Shown here in pieces: positions 1 to 5,211 of a stretch of DNA of 5,211 bases. A model generated the notes under the pieces. The model worked only from the letters and a program-made list of their open reading frames with translations, ran no database searches and had not been told where the DNA came from. Source of the stretch: Deltaproteobacteria bacterium. GTDB lineage: Bacteria > Desulfobacterota > DSM-4660 > Desulfatiglandales > B25-G16. The first letter of the stretch is position 1, and each line of letters begins with the position of its first letter. Both the position numbers and the translations under genes were made by a program. The stretch spans positions 1-5,211 of the forward strand of contig JAFDDS010000071.1 of the NCBI GenBank assembly GCA_019310745.1. The letters run 5' to 3'.

Positions 1-468
1 AGGATTATTGACTATTGCCCTCGCAATAGCAACTCTCTGCTGTTCCCCACCTGAAAGCTGAGGAGGATAGTAACCCTCTTTGTTTGTCAGGCTTAAATAC
101 CTCAGTGTCTGATGAACCTTTTTCCGTATCATAGATAAAGGAAACCCTATTATTTCCAGAGTGAGGGCTACATTTTCAAATACATTACGCCTTGGAAGTA
201 ACTTGAAATCCTGAAAGACTACCCCTATGCTTCGACGTAACAATGAAAGGTCCCGATCCTTGATCCTGTTAAGATTCCTTCCATCGACGAGTGCATTCCC
301 GCTTGTTGGTCTCTCTGCACAGAAAATTATTTTTAACAATGTAGTCTTTCCTGCACCGCTAGGCCCAGTAATGAAAACGAACTCCCCTTTTTTTACTGTC
401 AGGTTTATATCCAACAGTGCTGGATTTTTTGAGCCAAAATTTTTATACAACTGAAATAATTGGATCAT
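1..468 (-). CDS. ftsE: Cell division ATP-binding protein FtsE (5' part; C-terminus beyond the window)
   Basis: FtsE is the cytoplasmic ABC ATPase that pairs with the membrane protein FtsX. The complex acts at the division septum and controls peptidoglycan hydrolases. The visible 156 residues begin MIQLFQLYKNFG, as usual for FtsE. Walker A is GPSGAGKT at residues 35-42 (Lys41), the Q-loop is VFQD with Gln86, and the ABC signature LSGGEQQR is at 138-145. The stretch around FQDFKLLPRRNVFENVA is very typical of FtsE rather than of LolD or amino-acid importers. Walker B and the H-loop would lie to the left of base 1; the family is normally about 220-230 residues, so roughly a third is missing. The ATG at 468-466 gives the conserved N-terminus, but no Shine-Dalgarno sequence precedes it, only an A/T-rich run. 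ftsX would be expected next, outside the window. It is separated from rny by 256 nt, so it is probably a separate transcription unit. Confidence 0.93.
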   Translation of the reverse strand, partial: MIQLFQLYKNFGSKNPALLDINLTVKKGEFVFITGPSGAGKTTLLKIIFCAERPTSGNALVDGRNLNRIKDRDLSLLRRSIGVVFQDFKLLPRRNVFENVALTLEIIGFPLSMIRKKVHQTLRYLSLTNKEGYYPPQLSGGEQQRVAIARAIVNNP

Positions 469-505
469 TTTAAAAGAAAATAGAAATTAACGCACTTCTC
501 TCATC

Positions 506-522
506 CCCGCTGAAACAGCGGG
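506..522. repeat. Perfect GC-rich hairpin, 7-bp stem and AAA loop
   Basis: The + strand reads CCCGCTG-AAA-CAGCGGG, a perfect 7-bp stem with a 3-nt loop, very GC-rich against an AT-rich background. It lies 37 nt upstream of the ftsE start. No U-run follows on either strand, so it is not a standard intrinsic terminator. Small subterminal hairpins of this kind are typical of IS200/IS605-family ends and of REP-like elements; that link is an inference from general resemblance. It could also simply be a structured 5' UTR of ftsE. Confidence 0.6.
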
Positions 523-540
523 AAGAATGTTTCAACAGAC

Positions 541-554
541 TGAAAAATTTTTCA
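541..554. repeat. 14-bp perfect A/T-rich palindrome
   Basis: TGAAAAATTTTTCA equals its own reverse complement. It sits between the GC-rich hairpin and the rny 3' side, about 75-90 nt upstream of ftsE. It could be a protein-binding site or a curved A-tract element near the ftsE promoter, or a chance palindrome in AT-rich DNA. No function is assigned. Confidence 0.4.
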
Positions 555-646
555 ATTTCAATACGTTATAGAAATTCTGATATATTAAATTAGGCTGGTC
601 AATCACTTCTAACCTATAAAAACTGGTAGGATATTACGAGGTTAAT

Positions 647-676
647 AATGTATTACTTAGCACAAGGCTATATCAA
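647..676 (-). promoter_or_regulatory. Weak sigma70-like promoter candidate for ftsE
   Basis: On the minus strand TTGATA (676-671) and TACATT (652-647) are separated by 18 nt. They match the -35 and -10 consensus at 5/6 and 4/6 positions. The orientation is right for ftsE but the 5' UTR would be long, about 170 nt. AT-rich DNA produces such matches by chance, so this is only a candidate. Confidence 0.22.
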
Positions 677-724
677 TCTTGCTCGTTCCACGTTAACAAT
701 ACGCGAGCTAAACGTTTTACATTT

Positions 725-2287
725 TTACTTGGCATATGCAACAGCCCTGGTTTCTCTTATGACTGTCACCTTAATCTGTCCTGGGTAGGCAAGGCCTTTT
801 TCTATTTTTTTTGCTACCTCACTGCATATCATTGTTGATTCAAAATCATCTACCTTATCGCTCTCTACTATTATCCTAATCTCTCTGCCCGCTTGAATGG
901 CATACGACTTATTAACACCTTTAAAAGACATGGCTATCTCTTCCATATCCTCCAATCGCTTCACATACGTCTCGTACATCTCTCTTCGAGCGCCAGGTCT
1001 AGCGCCAGATAAGGTATCGGCTGCTTGAAGAAGGATATCCATAACAGACGTGGCCTGAATATCCTCATGGTGAGCAGCTATAGCGTGAACTACTTGCTCA
1101 GATTCACCGTATTTCTTGGCTAAATCTGCCCCTATGGCTGCGTGCGCCCCTTCTACCTCATGATCTACTGCCTTTCCGATATCATGGAGAAGTCCGATTC
1201 TTTTGGCCTGTTTCTCATTCAACTTTAACTCCGATGCCATTATACCACACAGGAAGGCAACCTCCATAGAATGCTCTAACACATTCTGGGCATAACTTGA
1301 TCTATATTTCAGGCGCCCGATTAATTTAATCAATTCTGGATGGATACCGTGAAGTCCAATATCAAAAGTAGCTTGCTCTCCGGCTTCTTTAATGTATGTC
1401 TCAATTTCTCTGCTCACTCTTTCTACGATCTCCTCAATCCTTGCCGGGTGAATCCTGCCATCTTCAATGAGCCTCTCCAAGGCCATCTTAGCAACCTCCC
1501 TCCTGATCGGATTAAACCCTGACAGGACTACGGCTTCAGGCGTATCATCAATTATAAGATCTATTCCGGTAGCAGCCTCTAAAGCCCTAATGTTCCTTCC
1601 TTCTCTCCCGATAATCCTTCCTTTCATCTCATCATTTGGTAAATTAACCACAGAGACACTCTCTTCAGCCACATAATCACCGGCATATCTTTTAATGGCC
1701 AAGGCCAAAATCTCCTGTGCCTTTCTATTTGAGATTTCTCTCGTCTCAGCCTCTATTTTCTTTATGAGCTTGGAAGCCTCATGGCGTGCCTCTGATTCCA
1801 TAGAAGAAACGAGCATTTCTTTTGCCTCGTTTACTGAAATACCGGCAATCCTCTCTAATTTCTGCCTCTCTTCTTCAATCAGCTTATTGAATTCTCCCTC
1901 CTTATTTTTTAAAGCATTGTCCCTATTCGTTAGGGCTGCTTCTTCTTTGGCAAGTAGTCCCTCTCTTTGCTCAAGCTGTTCTATCCTCTTGTCTAAGGTT
2001 TCCTCTTTTTGGAACAATCTTCTTTCCTGACTCTGTAGCTCCTTTTTTCTTGACTTTGTTTCATCCTCAAAATCAAGTTTCATTTGATAAAGCTTGTCTT
2101 TTGCCTGTAGCTGAGCTTCTTTTCTAATTGTTTCTGCTTGTTTGCTGGCGTCAAGGATAAGCTTTCTCGAATAGTCTTCTGCGGAATCGAGCTTATTCTC
2201 TAACATCTTTTTACGAACAACAATACCTATAGCTGCACCTGCTATAATTGCTATTAATGCAACAATAACTAACGGGGTAACTGACAT
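725..2287 (-). CDS. rny: Ribonuclease Y (membrane-anchored endoribonuclease)
   Basis: RNase Y is a membrane-anchored endoribonuclease that starts decay and processing of many mRNAs, cutting single-stranded A/U-rich RNA with a metal-dependent HD active site. All expected parts are present in 520 residues, the usual family length. There is an N-terminal membrane anchor at about 4-24, then a long charged coiled coil at about 28-200. The KH RNA-binding domain follows at about 210-275, with [12 protein letters not shown] at 223-234. The HD domain spans about 335-430, with His339, the His368-Asp369 pair in LLHDIGKA, His406-His407 and Asp423. A conserved C-terminal domain ends the protein. The start ATG has a good Shine-Dalgarno sequence. 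In several phyla rny is followed by the ymdB phosphoesterase gene, which is absent here; ftsE follows instead. No frameshift or missing key residue is seen. Confidence 0.97.
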   Translation of the reverse strand: MSVTPLVIVALIAIIAGAAIGIVVRKKMLENKLDSAEDYSRKLILDASKQAETIRKEAQLQAKDKLYQMKLDFEDETKSRKKELQSQERRLFQKEETLDKRIEQLEQREGLLAKEEAALTNRDNALKNKEGEFNKLIEEERQKLERIAGISVNEAKEMLVSSMESEARHEASKLIKKIEAETREISNRKAQEILALAIKRYAGDYVAEESVSVVNLPNDEMKGRIIGREGRNIRALEAATGIDLIIDDTPEAVVLSGFNPIRREVAKMALERLIEDGRIHPARIEEIVERVSREIETYIKEAGEQATFDIGLHGIHPELIKLIGRLKYRSSYAQNVLEHSMEVAFLCGIMASELKLNEKQAKRIGLLHDIGKAVDHEVEGAHAAIGADLAKKYGESEQVVHAIAAHHEDIQATSVMDILLQAADTLSGARPGARREMYETYVKRLEDMEEIAMSFKGVNKSYAIQAGREIRIIVESDKVDDFESTMICSEVAKKIEKGLAYPGQIKVTVIRETRAVAYAK

Positions 2288-2293
2288 ATGTTC

Positions 2294-2304
2294 ATCACCG
2301 CCTT
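2294..2304 (-). promoter_or_regulatory. Ribosome binding site of rny
   Basis: The mRNA reads AAGGCGGTGAT, which matches the anti-Shine-Dalgarno complement AAGGAGGTGAT at all but one position. It ends 6 nt before the rny ATG, with the GG(C)GG core 10 nt away. It supports the chosen start and is the strongest ribosome binding site in the window. Confidence 0.75.
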
Positions 2305-2373
2305 TTATTTATTAAGATTTTTCTTTCGGCAAAAAGAGAGGGTTGATAGAGGTTTAGCGGAATGATAGATAAT

Positions 2374-2452
2374 GGATACTACGCAAAGCTTACTAACACA
2401 AAGCGCTAAATGGTATTCTTAAAAAATAGAGAAATTTGCGAATCAAGTATCC
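2374..2452 (-). repeat. Interrupted inverted repeat in the rny leader
   Basis: GGATACT (2374-2380) pairs with AGTATCC (2446-2452), and inside that GCAAA (2383-2387) pairs with TTTGC (2435-2439). The two stem segments total 12 perfect base pairs, separated by an asymmetric internal loop of 2 and 6 nt and closing a 47-nt loop. In the rny mRNA this would sit about 90-165 nt upstream of the start codon. It may be a structured 5' UTR element; it does not resemble a riboswitch class that I recognise. Confidence 0.4.
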
Positions 2453-2468
2453 TACATAAGGTTTATTT

Positions 2469-2497
2469 CTTGTATCTCTAAATTCATTTTTACTCAA
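2469..2497 (-). promoter_or_regulatory. Candidate sigma70-like promoter for rny
   Basis: On the minus strand TTGAGT (2497-2492) and TACAAG (2474-2469) are spaced 17 nt apart, each matching its consensus at 4 of 6 positions. Transcription would start near 2462 and include the inverted repeat in the 5' UTR. The spacing is ideal but the boxes are mediocre. Confidence 0.32.
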
Positions 2498-2594
2498 TTT
2501 CTTCCAACGGTTGTAATATCTTTACCTATTCTATTATAAAGTCACGCGACAATTCATTCCTCAGCCCTAGGCCTATCAATCCACTCTTTTTATT

Positions 2595-2776
2595 TTCCCC
2601 CGCTGCAATGCCGTGTCGGCAGTTCTTTTTGAACCTAAGCTCACGCAGGTGGGCATTCCGTTACCCCATTAGGTCTTTTTCACCATCTAAAAAGACACAC
2701 AAGGACAAGAGGGAACTCCCTTTTACATTAGTGTTGGCTCAAAAATCTTCCGCCAATCACGAACATAGCAGGGGAA
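2595..2776 (-). ncRNA. ssrS: 6S RNA (regulator of housekeeping RNA polymerase)
   Basis: 6S RNA mimics an open promoter, binds sigma70-RNA polymerase and tunes transcription in stationary phase. The minus strand folds into the classic rod. The closing stem pairs UUCCCCUGCU (2776-2767) with AGCGGGGGAA (2604-2595), 10 bp with one G-U. It is extended by AUG/CAU and UCGUG/CACGG. A large central bubble contains small hairpins UUGGC/GCCAA on the 5' side and ACCU/AGGU on the 3' side. The inner stem is GGGAGUUCC/GGAAUGCCC (2720-2712 with 2659-2651), and the apical stem is GUCUUUUU/AAAAAGAC (2696-2673) with an 8-nt loop. Blocks AUGUUCG, UGAGCC, GGUUCAA and CGGCAU match E. coli 6S RNA in order. The length of about 182 nt equals the usual 180-185. 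Position just after zapA is a known synteny. Exact ends are inferred from the stem; no own promoter is obvious, so processing from the zapBA transcript is likely. Confidence 0.9.
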
Positions 2777-2780
2777 TAAT

Positions 2781-3062
2781 TTAGTTTATTGCTAAATCCA
2801 AACGTTGTAGTAATCTCTTGGATCTGTTATTGATTTCGGCTAATAGAACCTCCTTTTCTTTAATAAGCTGAAAATAATCTCCTGCGATATCAAGCGCAGT
2901 TAAAATAGCCTTCTTGTCTTCAGATAGTTCCTTTTTAAACTCATTGATCTCTCTCAGCTTTTTGTCCACGTACTCTGCCGCCTTCAATATCTGTTCTCTA
3001 TCATCAGATCCCCTTATAGCATACTCTGTATCCTTTATTCTAATTGTAACATTATCGTCCAT
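2781..3062 (-). CDS. zapA: Cell division protein ZapA
   Basis: ZapA is a small cytoplasmic protein that bundles FtsZ protofilaments and stabilises the Z-ring, usually as a tetramer. The 93 residues show the standard family plan. An N-terminal globular head, about 1-35, carries VTIRIKDTEYAIRGSDD and the following helix EQILKAAEYVDKKLREI. A C-terminal coiled coil, about 40-90, includes KKAILTALDIAGDYFQL and a leucine/isoleucine heptad pattern. Length is typical. It follows the zapB-like gene by 18 nt and is very probably co-transcribed with it from the promoter at 3369-3342. The 6S RNA begins about 4 nt after its stop codon. No clear Shine-Dalgarno sequence precedes the ATG, so translation may depend on coupling to the upstream gene or on an unstructured leader. 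Confidence 0.93.
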   Translation of the reverse strand: MDDNVTIRIKDTEYAIRGSDDREQILKAAEYVDKKLREINEFKKELSEDKKAILTALDIAGDYFQLIKEKEVLLAEINNRSKRLLQRLDLAIN

Positions 3063-3080
3063 AGTACATATCTGATAAGT

Positions 3081-3314
3081 CTATTCAGTAAATTCGTTTA
3101 TCTTTTCTAAAAGAGTTGCTATTCTTTTTCGTATTACGTCTCTATCAATCTCTGAGGTTTTTATCTCCTTAGTAAGCGAGCCAATCTTCTTCTCCTGGCC
3201 ATGCATATTCCTTTCGAAGCTAGCCTTTTCCTCATTAAGAGAGCTCACAAGTGAAATGAGCGATTCAATCTTCTCTTCCAATATGTCAAATTGATTTAAT
3301 TCGTCTAATCTCAT
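3081..3314 (-). CDS. zapB: ZapB-like cell division coiled-coil protein
   Basis: This 77-residue protein is almost entirely predicted coiled coil, rich in Glu, Lys, Leu and Ile. The pattern is FDILEEKIESLISLVSSLNEE at about 9-29, then KIGSLTKEIKTSEIDRDVIRKRIATLLEKINEF at about 43-75. Size, composition, the closing RDVIRKRIATLLEKI and position directly upstream of zapA fit the ZapB/DUF904 group, which links ZapA to the division ring. There is no signal peptide or membrane segment, so it should be cytoplasmic. The start ATG lies about 21 nt after the predicted transcription start; there is no clear Shine-Dalgarno sequence. Coiled coils resemble one another by composition, so the family call rests on gene order as much as on sequence. 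Confidence 0.75.
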   Translation of the reverse strand: MRLDELNQFDILEEKIESLISLVSSLNEEKASFERNMHGQEKKIGSLTKEIKTSEIDRDVIRKRIATLLEKINEFTE

Positions 3315-3341
3315 AGAGGCTCTAAATTTTTCTACCTTCGT

Positions 3342-3369
3342 AGTATATCTTGTTTGAAAAAAAAGTCAA
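3342..3369 (-). promoter_or_regulatory. Sigma70-type promoter for zapB-zapA-(6S RNA)
   Basis: On the minus strand TTGACT (3369-3364) and TATACT (3347-3342) are separated by 16 nt; each matches the consensus at 5/6 or nearly so. Transcription is expected to begin around 3336-3335, about 21 nt before the zapB ATG. This is the best promoter in the window and marks the start of the zapB-zapA unit, separating it from the genes upstream. A T8 tract lies at the upstream end of the spacer. Confidence 0.65.
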
Positions 3370-3436
3370 GCGATAAGAAAATAAGGTAGCGTAGGCGTGT
3401 AAACAAATTGGATAGAGTACAGGGGGGAATTTTTTC

Positions 3437-3595
3437 TTAAATAATTCTAAAAAACCGTAAAACAAAAAAAAGGATTCCGACAACCAAGCCAAACAAGGCA
3501 CAGATCTGTGCGAGCAAAAAAAGGTAAAACAACGTAACCTTAATGTTCTTATCCCGTTCATATGGCCTTTTTCTTTTCGTTAGCCCGGTAGTCAT
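3437..3595 (-). CDS. Small single-pass membrane protein, 52 residues, unknown function
   Basis: This ORF starts at ATG 3595-3593 and ends at TAA 3439-3437. Residues 1-19 are strongly basic and hydrophilic (MTTGLTKRKRPYERDKNIK). Residues 20-48 are an almost unbroken hydrophobic helix (…FLLAQICALFGLVVGILFFV…), and the end is RFFRII. The positive-inside rule predicts a cytoplasmic N-terminus and a single membrane span. The clean split into a charged head and a hydrophobic tail argues for a real gene over a random ORF in AT-rich DNA. There is an in-frame TAA 7 codons upstream and no other Met, so this is the only plausible start; no Shine-Dalgarno sequence is visible. It lies between the V-ATPase operon and the zapB promoter, same strand. 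I do not recognise the family. T7 and T8 runs inside the membrane segment make the frame sensitive to slippage or sequencing error. Confidence 0.5.
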   Translation of the reverse strand: MTTGLTKRKRPYERDKNIKVTLFYLFLLAQICALFGLVVGILFFVLRFFRII

Positions 3596-3654
3596 ATTAC
3601 GTGGAATATAAGGTTAATGGTTGGTTGTCAGTAGTCTGTTGTATCTTTATTACC

Positions 3655-3669
3655 AGGCATTGAGTGCCT
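3655..3669. repeat. Small hairpin downstream of V-ATPase subunit D
   Basis: AGGCA-TTGAG-TGCCT forms a 5-bp stem with a 5-nt loop about 105 nt after the subunit D stop codon and about 60 nt before the small membrane ORF. No U-run follows in the minus-strand transcript, so it is at best a weak transcript-end signal for the ATPase operon. Confidence 0.25.
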
Positions 3670-3773
3670 TGTTGAAATTTAAGCACTTAAGGTAATCTAA
3701 GAGTAAAAAACATCTAAGGTTGTTTAGTTAAGGAATTGTATATTATAAGGAAAGGTTTAAAAATCCTTACAGA

Positions 3774-4418
3774 TTACTTTTTTCTTGCTTCGAGAGAGGC
3801 CTTGATCTTCTTTAATCGTAAGAAGCTTTCTCTTTCTATTTCTTCCATTCTCATTTCTATATGCTTAATCGTTGCCTTTAGCCTGGGGATAACAATGTGC
3901 TCTAATGCATTAACCCTTCTTTTTGTCTTTTCTACCTCTTCGGCAATTCTCCTGACCGATTCTTCTATCTCAGCCAGTTTCACAATTGATAAAATTGACT
4001 CCTCAAAATTCTTGGCGGCATCATCAAGTTTCGCATTTGTACTTAAAAAACCATAGCCTCTTTCATGTACCCGCCGAATTAAATTATCTACTTTCATAAT
4101 AGGGACTGAGACACCCATTATATTTTTAGTCATAAAATCTAAGTTTATATCTCTAAGCGTGATACCGCTAATCTGTTCTAAATCCCGCGACCCTAACAAA
4201 ACTTCAGCCATTAAAAGATTATAAAAAGCGAGCTTTAGGTTTTCTTCTACCCTCTTTCTTGCGTCCTTATATTCTTTAATTACTACCATGAACTCAGAAA
4301 TCAATGCATCTCTCTTTTCCTTCAAAAGCCTGTGCCCTTTATCAGCCAGCTTTACCCTCCTTCTGAGCTTCAATAATTCCATCCTTGTGGGCTTAACATT
4401 TTGCAGAATCTCTACCAT
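3774..4418 (-). CDS. atpD: V/A-type ATPase (ATP synthase) subunit D
   Basis: Subunit D (NtpD) is the central rotor stalk of the V/A-type ATPase, equivalent in role to F1 gamma. It turns inside the A3B3 head and couples ATP hydrolysis or synthesis to H+ or Na+ movement through the membrane ring. The 214 residues match the family's usual 200-220. The N-terminal signature PTRMELLKLRRRVKLADKGHRLLKEKRDAL at 10-39 is diagnostic. The protein is two long helices at about 10-75 and 130-212, which form the antiparallel coiled-coil shaft. A middle segment contains GVSVPIMKV and the GYGFLST turn at 121-127, and the C-terminus is basic. It follows subunit B after 3 nt, the standard B-D order of bacterial V-ATPase operons, with a Shine-Dalgarno sequence inside the B gene. 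It appears to be the last gene of that operon. The symbol follows V-type naming and is not F1 beta. Confidence 0.96.
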   Translation of the reverse strand: MVEILQNVKPTRMELLKLRRRVKLADKGHRLLKEKRDALISEFMVVIKEYKDARKRVEENLKLAFYNLLMAEVLLGSRDLEQISGITLRDINLDFMTKNIMGVSVPIMKVDNLIRRVHERGYGFLSTNAKLDDAAKNFEESILSIVKLAEIEESVRRIAEEVEKTKRRVNALEHIVIPRLKATIKHIEMRMEEIERESFLRLKKIKASLEARKK

Positions 4419-4421
4419 CTA

Positions 4422-5211
4422 TTATTCTTCTCCTACCTTCACTACAGACTCTTTTTTATAATATTGTTTCACGTATTTTTCATCTATTCTTTTCAGCTCC
4501 CCCTCTGGAAGTGTTGAGAGAAGTTCCCACCCTAAATTAAGTGTTTGCTCAATAGTTCTATTTTCATCTACTCCCTGTTTGACAAACCTCTCTTCAAAAA
4601 TATCTGAAAATTTTAAATTGAGGAGATCCCTTTCGCTCAATGCCTCCTCGCCTACAACTGCAACGAGGCTCCTCACGTCCCTTCCTTCAGCATAGCCAGA
4701 ATAACATTGGTCAGACACTCCTAAATGATCCGCCCGTGTCCTGCCTTCCCCAATCCCTTCATTCATGAGCCTCGAGAGGCTAGGGAGAACATCTACGGGA
4801 GGGTAGATTCCTTTTCTGTGTAATTCACGCGAGAGGACAAATTGTCCCTCGGTTATATACCCGGTCAGGTCAGGCACCGGATGCGTTATATCATCATCTG
4901 GCATGGAGAGAATTGGCATCTGAGTGATAGAGCCTTTTTTCCCTACGATTCTTCCTGCCCTCTCATAATGGCTTGCTAAATCAGTATACATGTAACCCGG
5001 ATATCCTCTTCTTCCAGGAACCTCTTCTCGTGCTGATGAAATTTCTCTCAGGGCTTCACAGTAATTAGTCATATCAGTGAGAATAACCAATACATGCGTG
5101 TCGTAATTAAAGGCCAAAAACTCCGCAGCGGTAAGGGCCATTCTTGGTGTAATGATCCTCTCGATGGCCGGGTCATCGGCCAAATTGATAAATGAGACGA
5201 TCCTCTCCAAT
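4422..5211 (-). CDS. atpB: V/A-type ATPase subunit B (3' part; N-terminus beyond the window)
   Basis: Subunit B (NtpB) is the non-catalytic nucleotide-binding subunit of the A3B3 head. About 262 C-terminal residues of the usual 440-465 are visible; the reading frame is open to the right edge, so the Met at 5210-5208 is internal and not the start. Numbering from that Met, the Walker B-like strand is [11 protein letters not shown] at 41-51. Next come [20 protein letters not shown] at 61-80, the conserved [20 protein letters not shown] at 104-123, and the SLSR motif at 144-147. Arg147 of that motif corresponds to the arginine finger that reaches the catalytic site in A. The C-terminal helical domain runs from about 165 with [24 protein letters not shown]. 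Subunit A would be expected upstream, outside the window. The gene is translationally close to subunit D. Confidence 0.97.
   Translation of the reverse strand, partial: LERIVSFINLADDPAIERIITPRMALTAAEFLAFNYDTHVLVILTDMTNYCEALREISSAREEVPGRRGYPGYMYTDLASHYERAGRIVGKKGSITQMPILSMPDDDITHPVPDLTGYITEGQFVLSRELHRKGIYPPVDVLPSLSRLMNEGIGEGRTRADHLGVSDQCYSGYAEGRDVRSLVAVVGEEALSERDLLNLKFSDIFEERFVKQGVDENRTIEQTLNLGWELLSTLPEGELKRIDEKYVKQYYKKESVVKVGEE
4430..4434 (-). promoter_or_regulatory. Ribosome binding site of V-ATPase subunit D
   Basis: AGGAG lies within the last codons of subunit B, 11 nt before the subunit D ATG. Together with the 3-nt gap between the genes this suggests translational coupling of B and D. 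Confidence 0.55.

Larger units (their letters stand above)
469..724. other. Intergenic region between rny and ftsE
   Basis: This 256-nt AT-rich gap lies downstream of rny and upstream of ftsE. It contains a perfect GC-rich hairpin (506-522), a 14-bp palindrome (541-554) and a weak promoter candidate on the minus strand (676-647). An imperfect stem GCTCG/CGAGC lies just past the rny stop codon, but no U-run follows it, so I cannot call an intrinsic terminator for rny. No convincing gene is present. Confidence 0.6.
2288..2594 (-). other. Leader region between 6S RNA and rny
   Basis: This 307-nt stretch has no convincing gene. It holds, in transcription order, an isolated TATAAT (2538-2533) without a matching -35 box, a promoter candidate (2497-2469), an interrupted inverted repeat (2452-2374) and the rny Shine-Dalgarno sequence. 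It is most simply read as the rny promoter and 5' UTR, possibly also carrying the 3' processing or termination site of the 6S RNA. No U-tract terminator follows the 6S closing stem. Confidence 0.5.

Noticed and set aside
227..454. 75-codon ORF on the plus strand
   Set aside because: It is antisense to ftsE, whose Walker A and signature motifs are read on the other strand.
678..708. Imperfect GCTCG/CGAGC stem just after the rny stop codon as a terminator
   Set aside because: Stem of 5 bp with a large loop and no U-run in the minus-strand transcript.
648..788. 46-codon plus-strand ORF (MYYLAQGYIN...) with GAGG upstream
   Set aside because: It has a passable ribosome binding site, but half of it is antisense to the 3' end of rny, there is no recognisable family and no promoter; chance is the simpler explanation.
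1340..2030. Three plus-strand ORFs of 60-111 codons
   Set aside because: All are antisense shadows of rny; Ser/Leu/Phe-rich composition reflects the complement of Glu/Lys/Arg codons in its coiled coil and KH region.
2533..2538. Exact TATAAT on the minus strand upstream of rny
   Set aside because: No TTGACA-like box lies 16-18 nt upstream (the hexamer there is AGGAAT), so it is not called as a promoter.
3322..3561. 79-codon ORF on the minus strand (MNGIRTL...)
   Set aside because: Its composition is unlike a normal protein (Phe, Leu, Ser, Tyr, Cys from T-rich DNA), it runs through the zapB promoter, and the overlapping 52-residue frame gives a far cleaner membrane protein.
3742..3747. Exact TATAAT on the minus strand just after V-ATPase subunit D
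   Set aside because: No -35 match at proper spacing; it could still drive the small membrane ORF but the evidence is too thin.
3736..4056. 106-codon plus-strand ORF
   Set aside because: Antisense shadow of V-ATPase subunit D.

Overview
All recognisable genes in this 5.2 kb window lie on the minus strand, so the biological reading order is from high to low coordinates. The window looks like core chromosome of an AT-rich Gram-negative-type bacterium. It holds the end of a V/A-type ATPase operon, a zapB-zapA pair, a 6S RNA, RNase Y and the start of ftsE. The zapA / 6S RNA / rny order matches what I recall from deltaproteobacteria-like genomes, and a V-type ATPase is common in anaerobes and some Planctomycetes/anammox bacteria. 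The phylum cannot be fixed from the sequence alone. No plasmid, phage, CRISPR or intact IS genes are seen.

Layout in transcription order. (1) 5211-4422: 3' part of the V-type ATPase B (non-catalytic) subunit, cut by the window edge, followed after 3 nt by the complete subunit D (4418-3774). (2) 3773-3315: a mostly non-coding gap that contains an unlabelled 52-residue single-pass membrane protein ORF (3595-3437) and a good sigma70-type promoter (3369-3342). (3) 3314-2781: zapB-like coiled-coil gene and zapA, 18 nt apart. (4) 2776-2595: a 6S RNA, recognised from its long closing stem, central bubble, apical stem and conserved sequence blocks; it starts about 4 nt after the zapA stop codon. (5) 2594-2288: a 307-nt leader region before rny with a weak promoter candidate and an interrupted inverted repeat. 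(6) 2287-725: rny (RNase Y). (7) 724-469: an intergenic gap with a perfect 7-bp GC-rich hairpin and a 14-bp palindrome. (8) 468-1: 5' two-thirds of ftsE.

Themes: energy/ion transport (V-ATPase), cell division (zapB, zapA, ftsE), and RNA-level control (6S RNA acting on RNA polymerase, RNase Y acting on mRNA). The most valuable items that a plain ORF scan misses are the 6S RNA, the 52-residue membrane protein, the promoter in front of zapB, and ftsE itself, which runs off the left edge.
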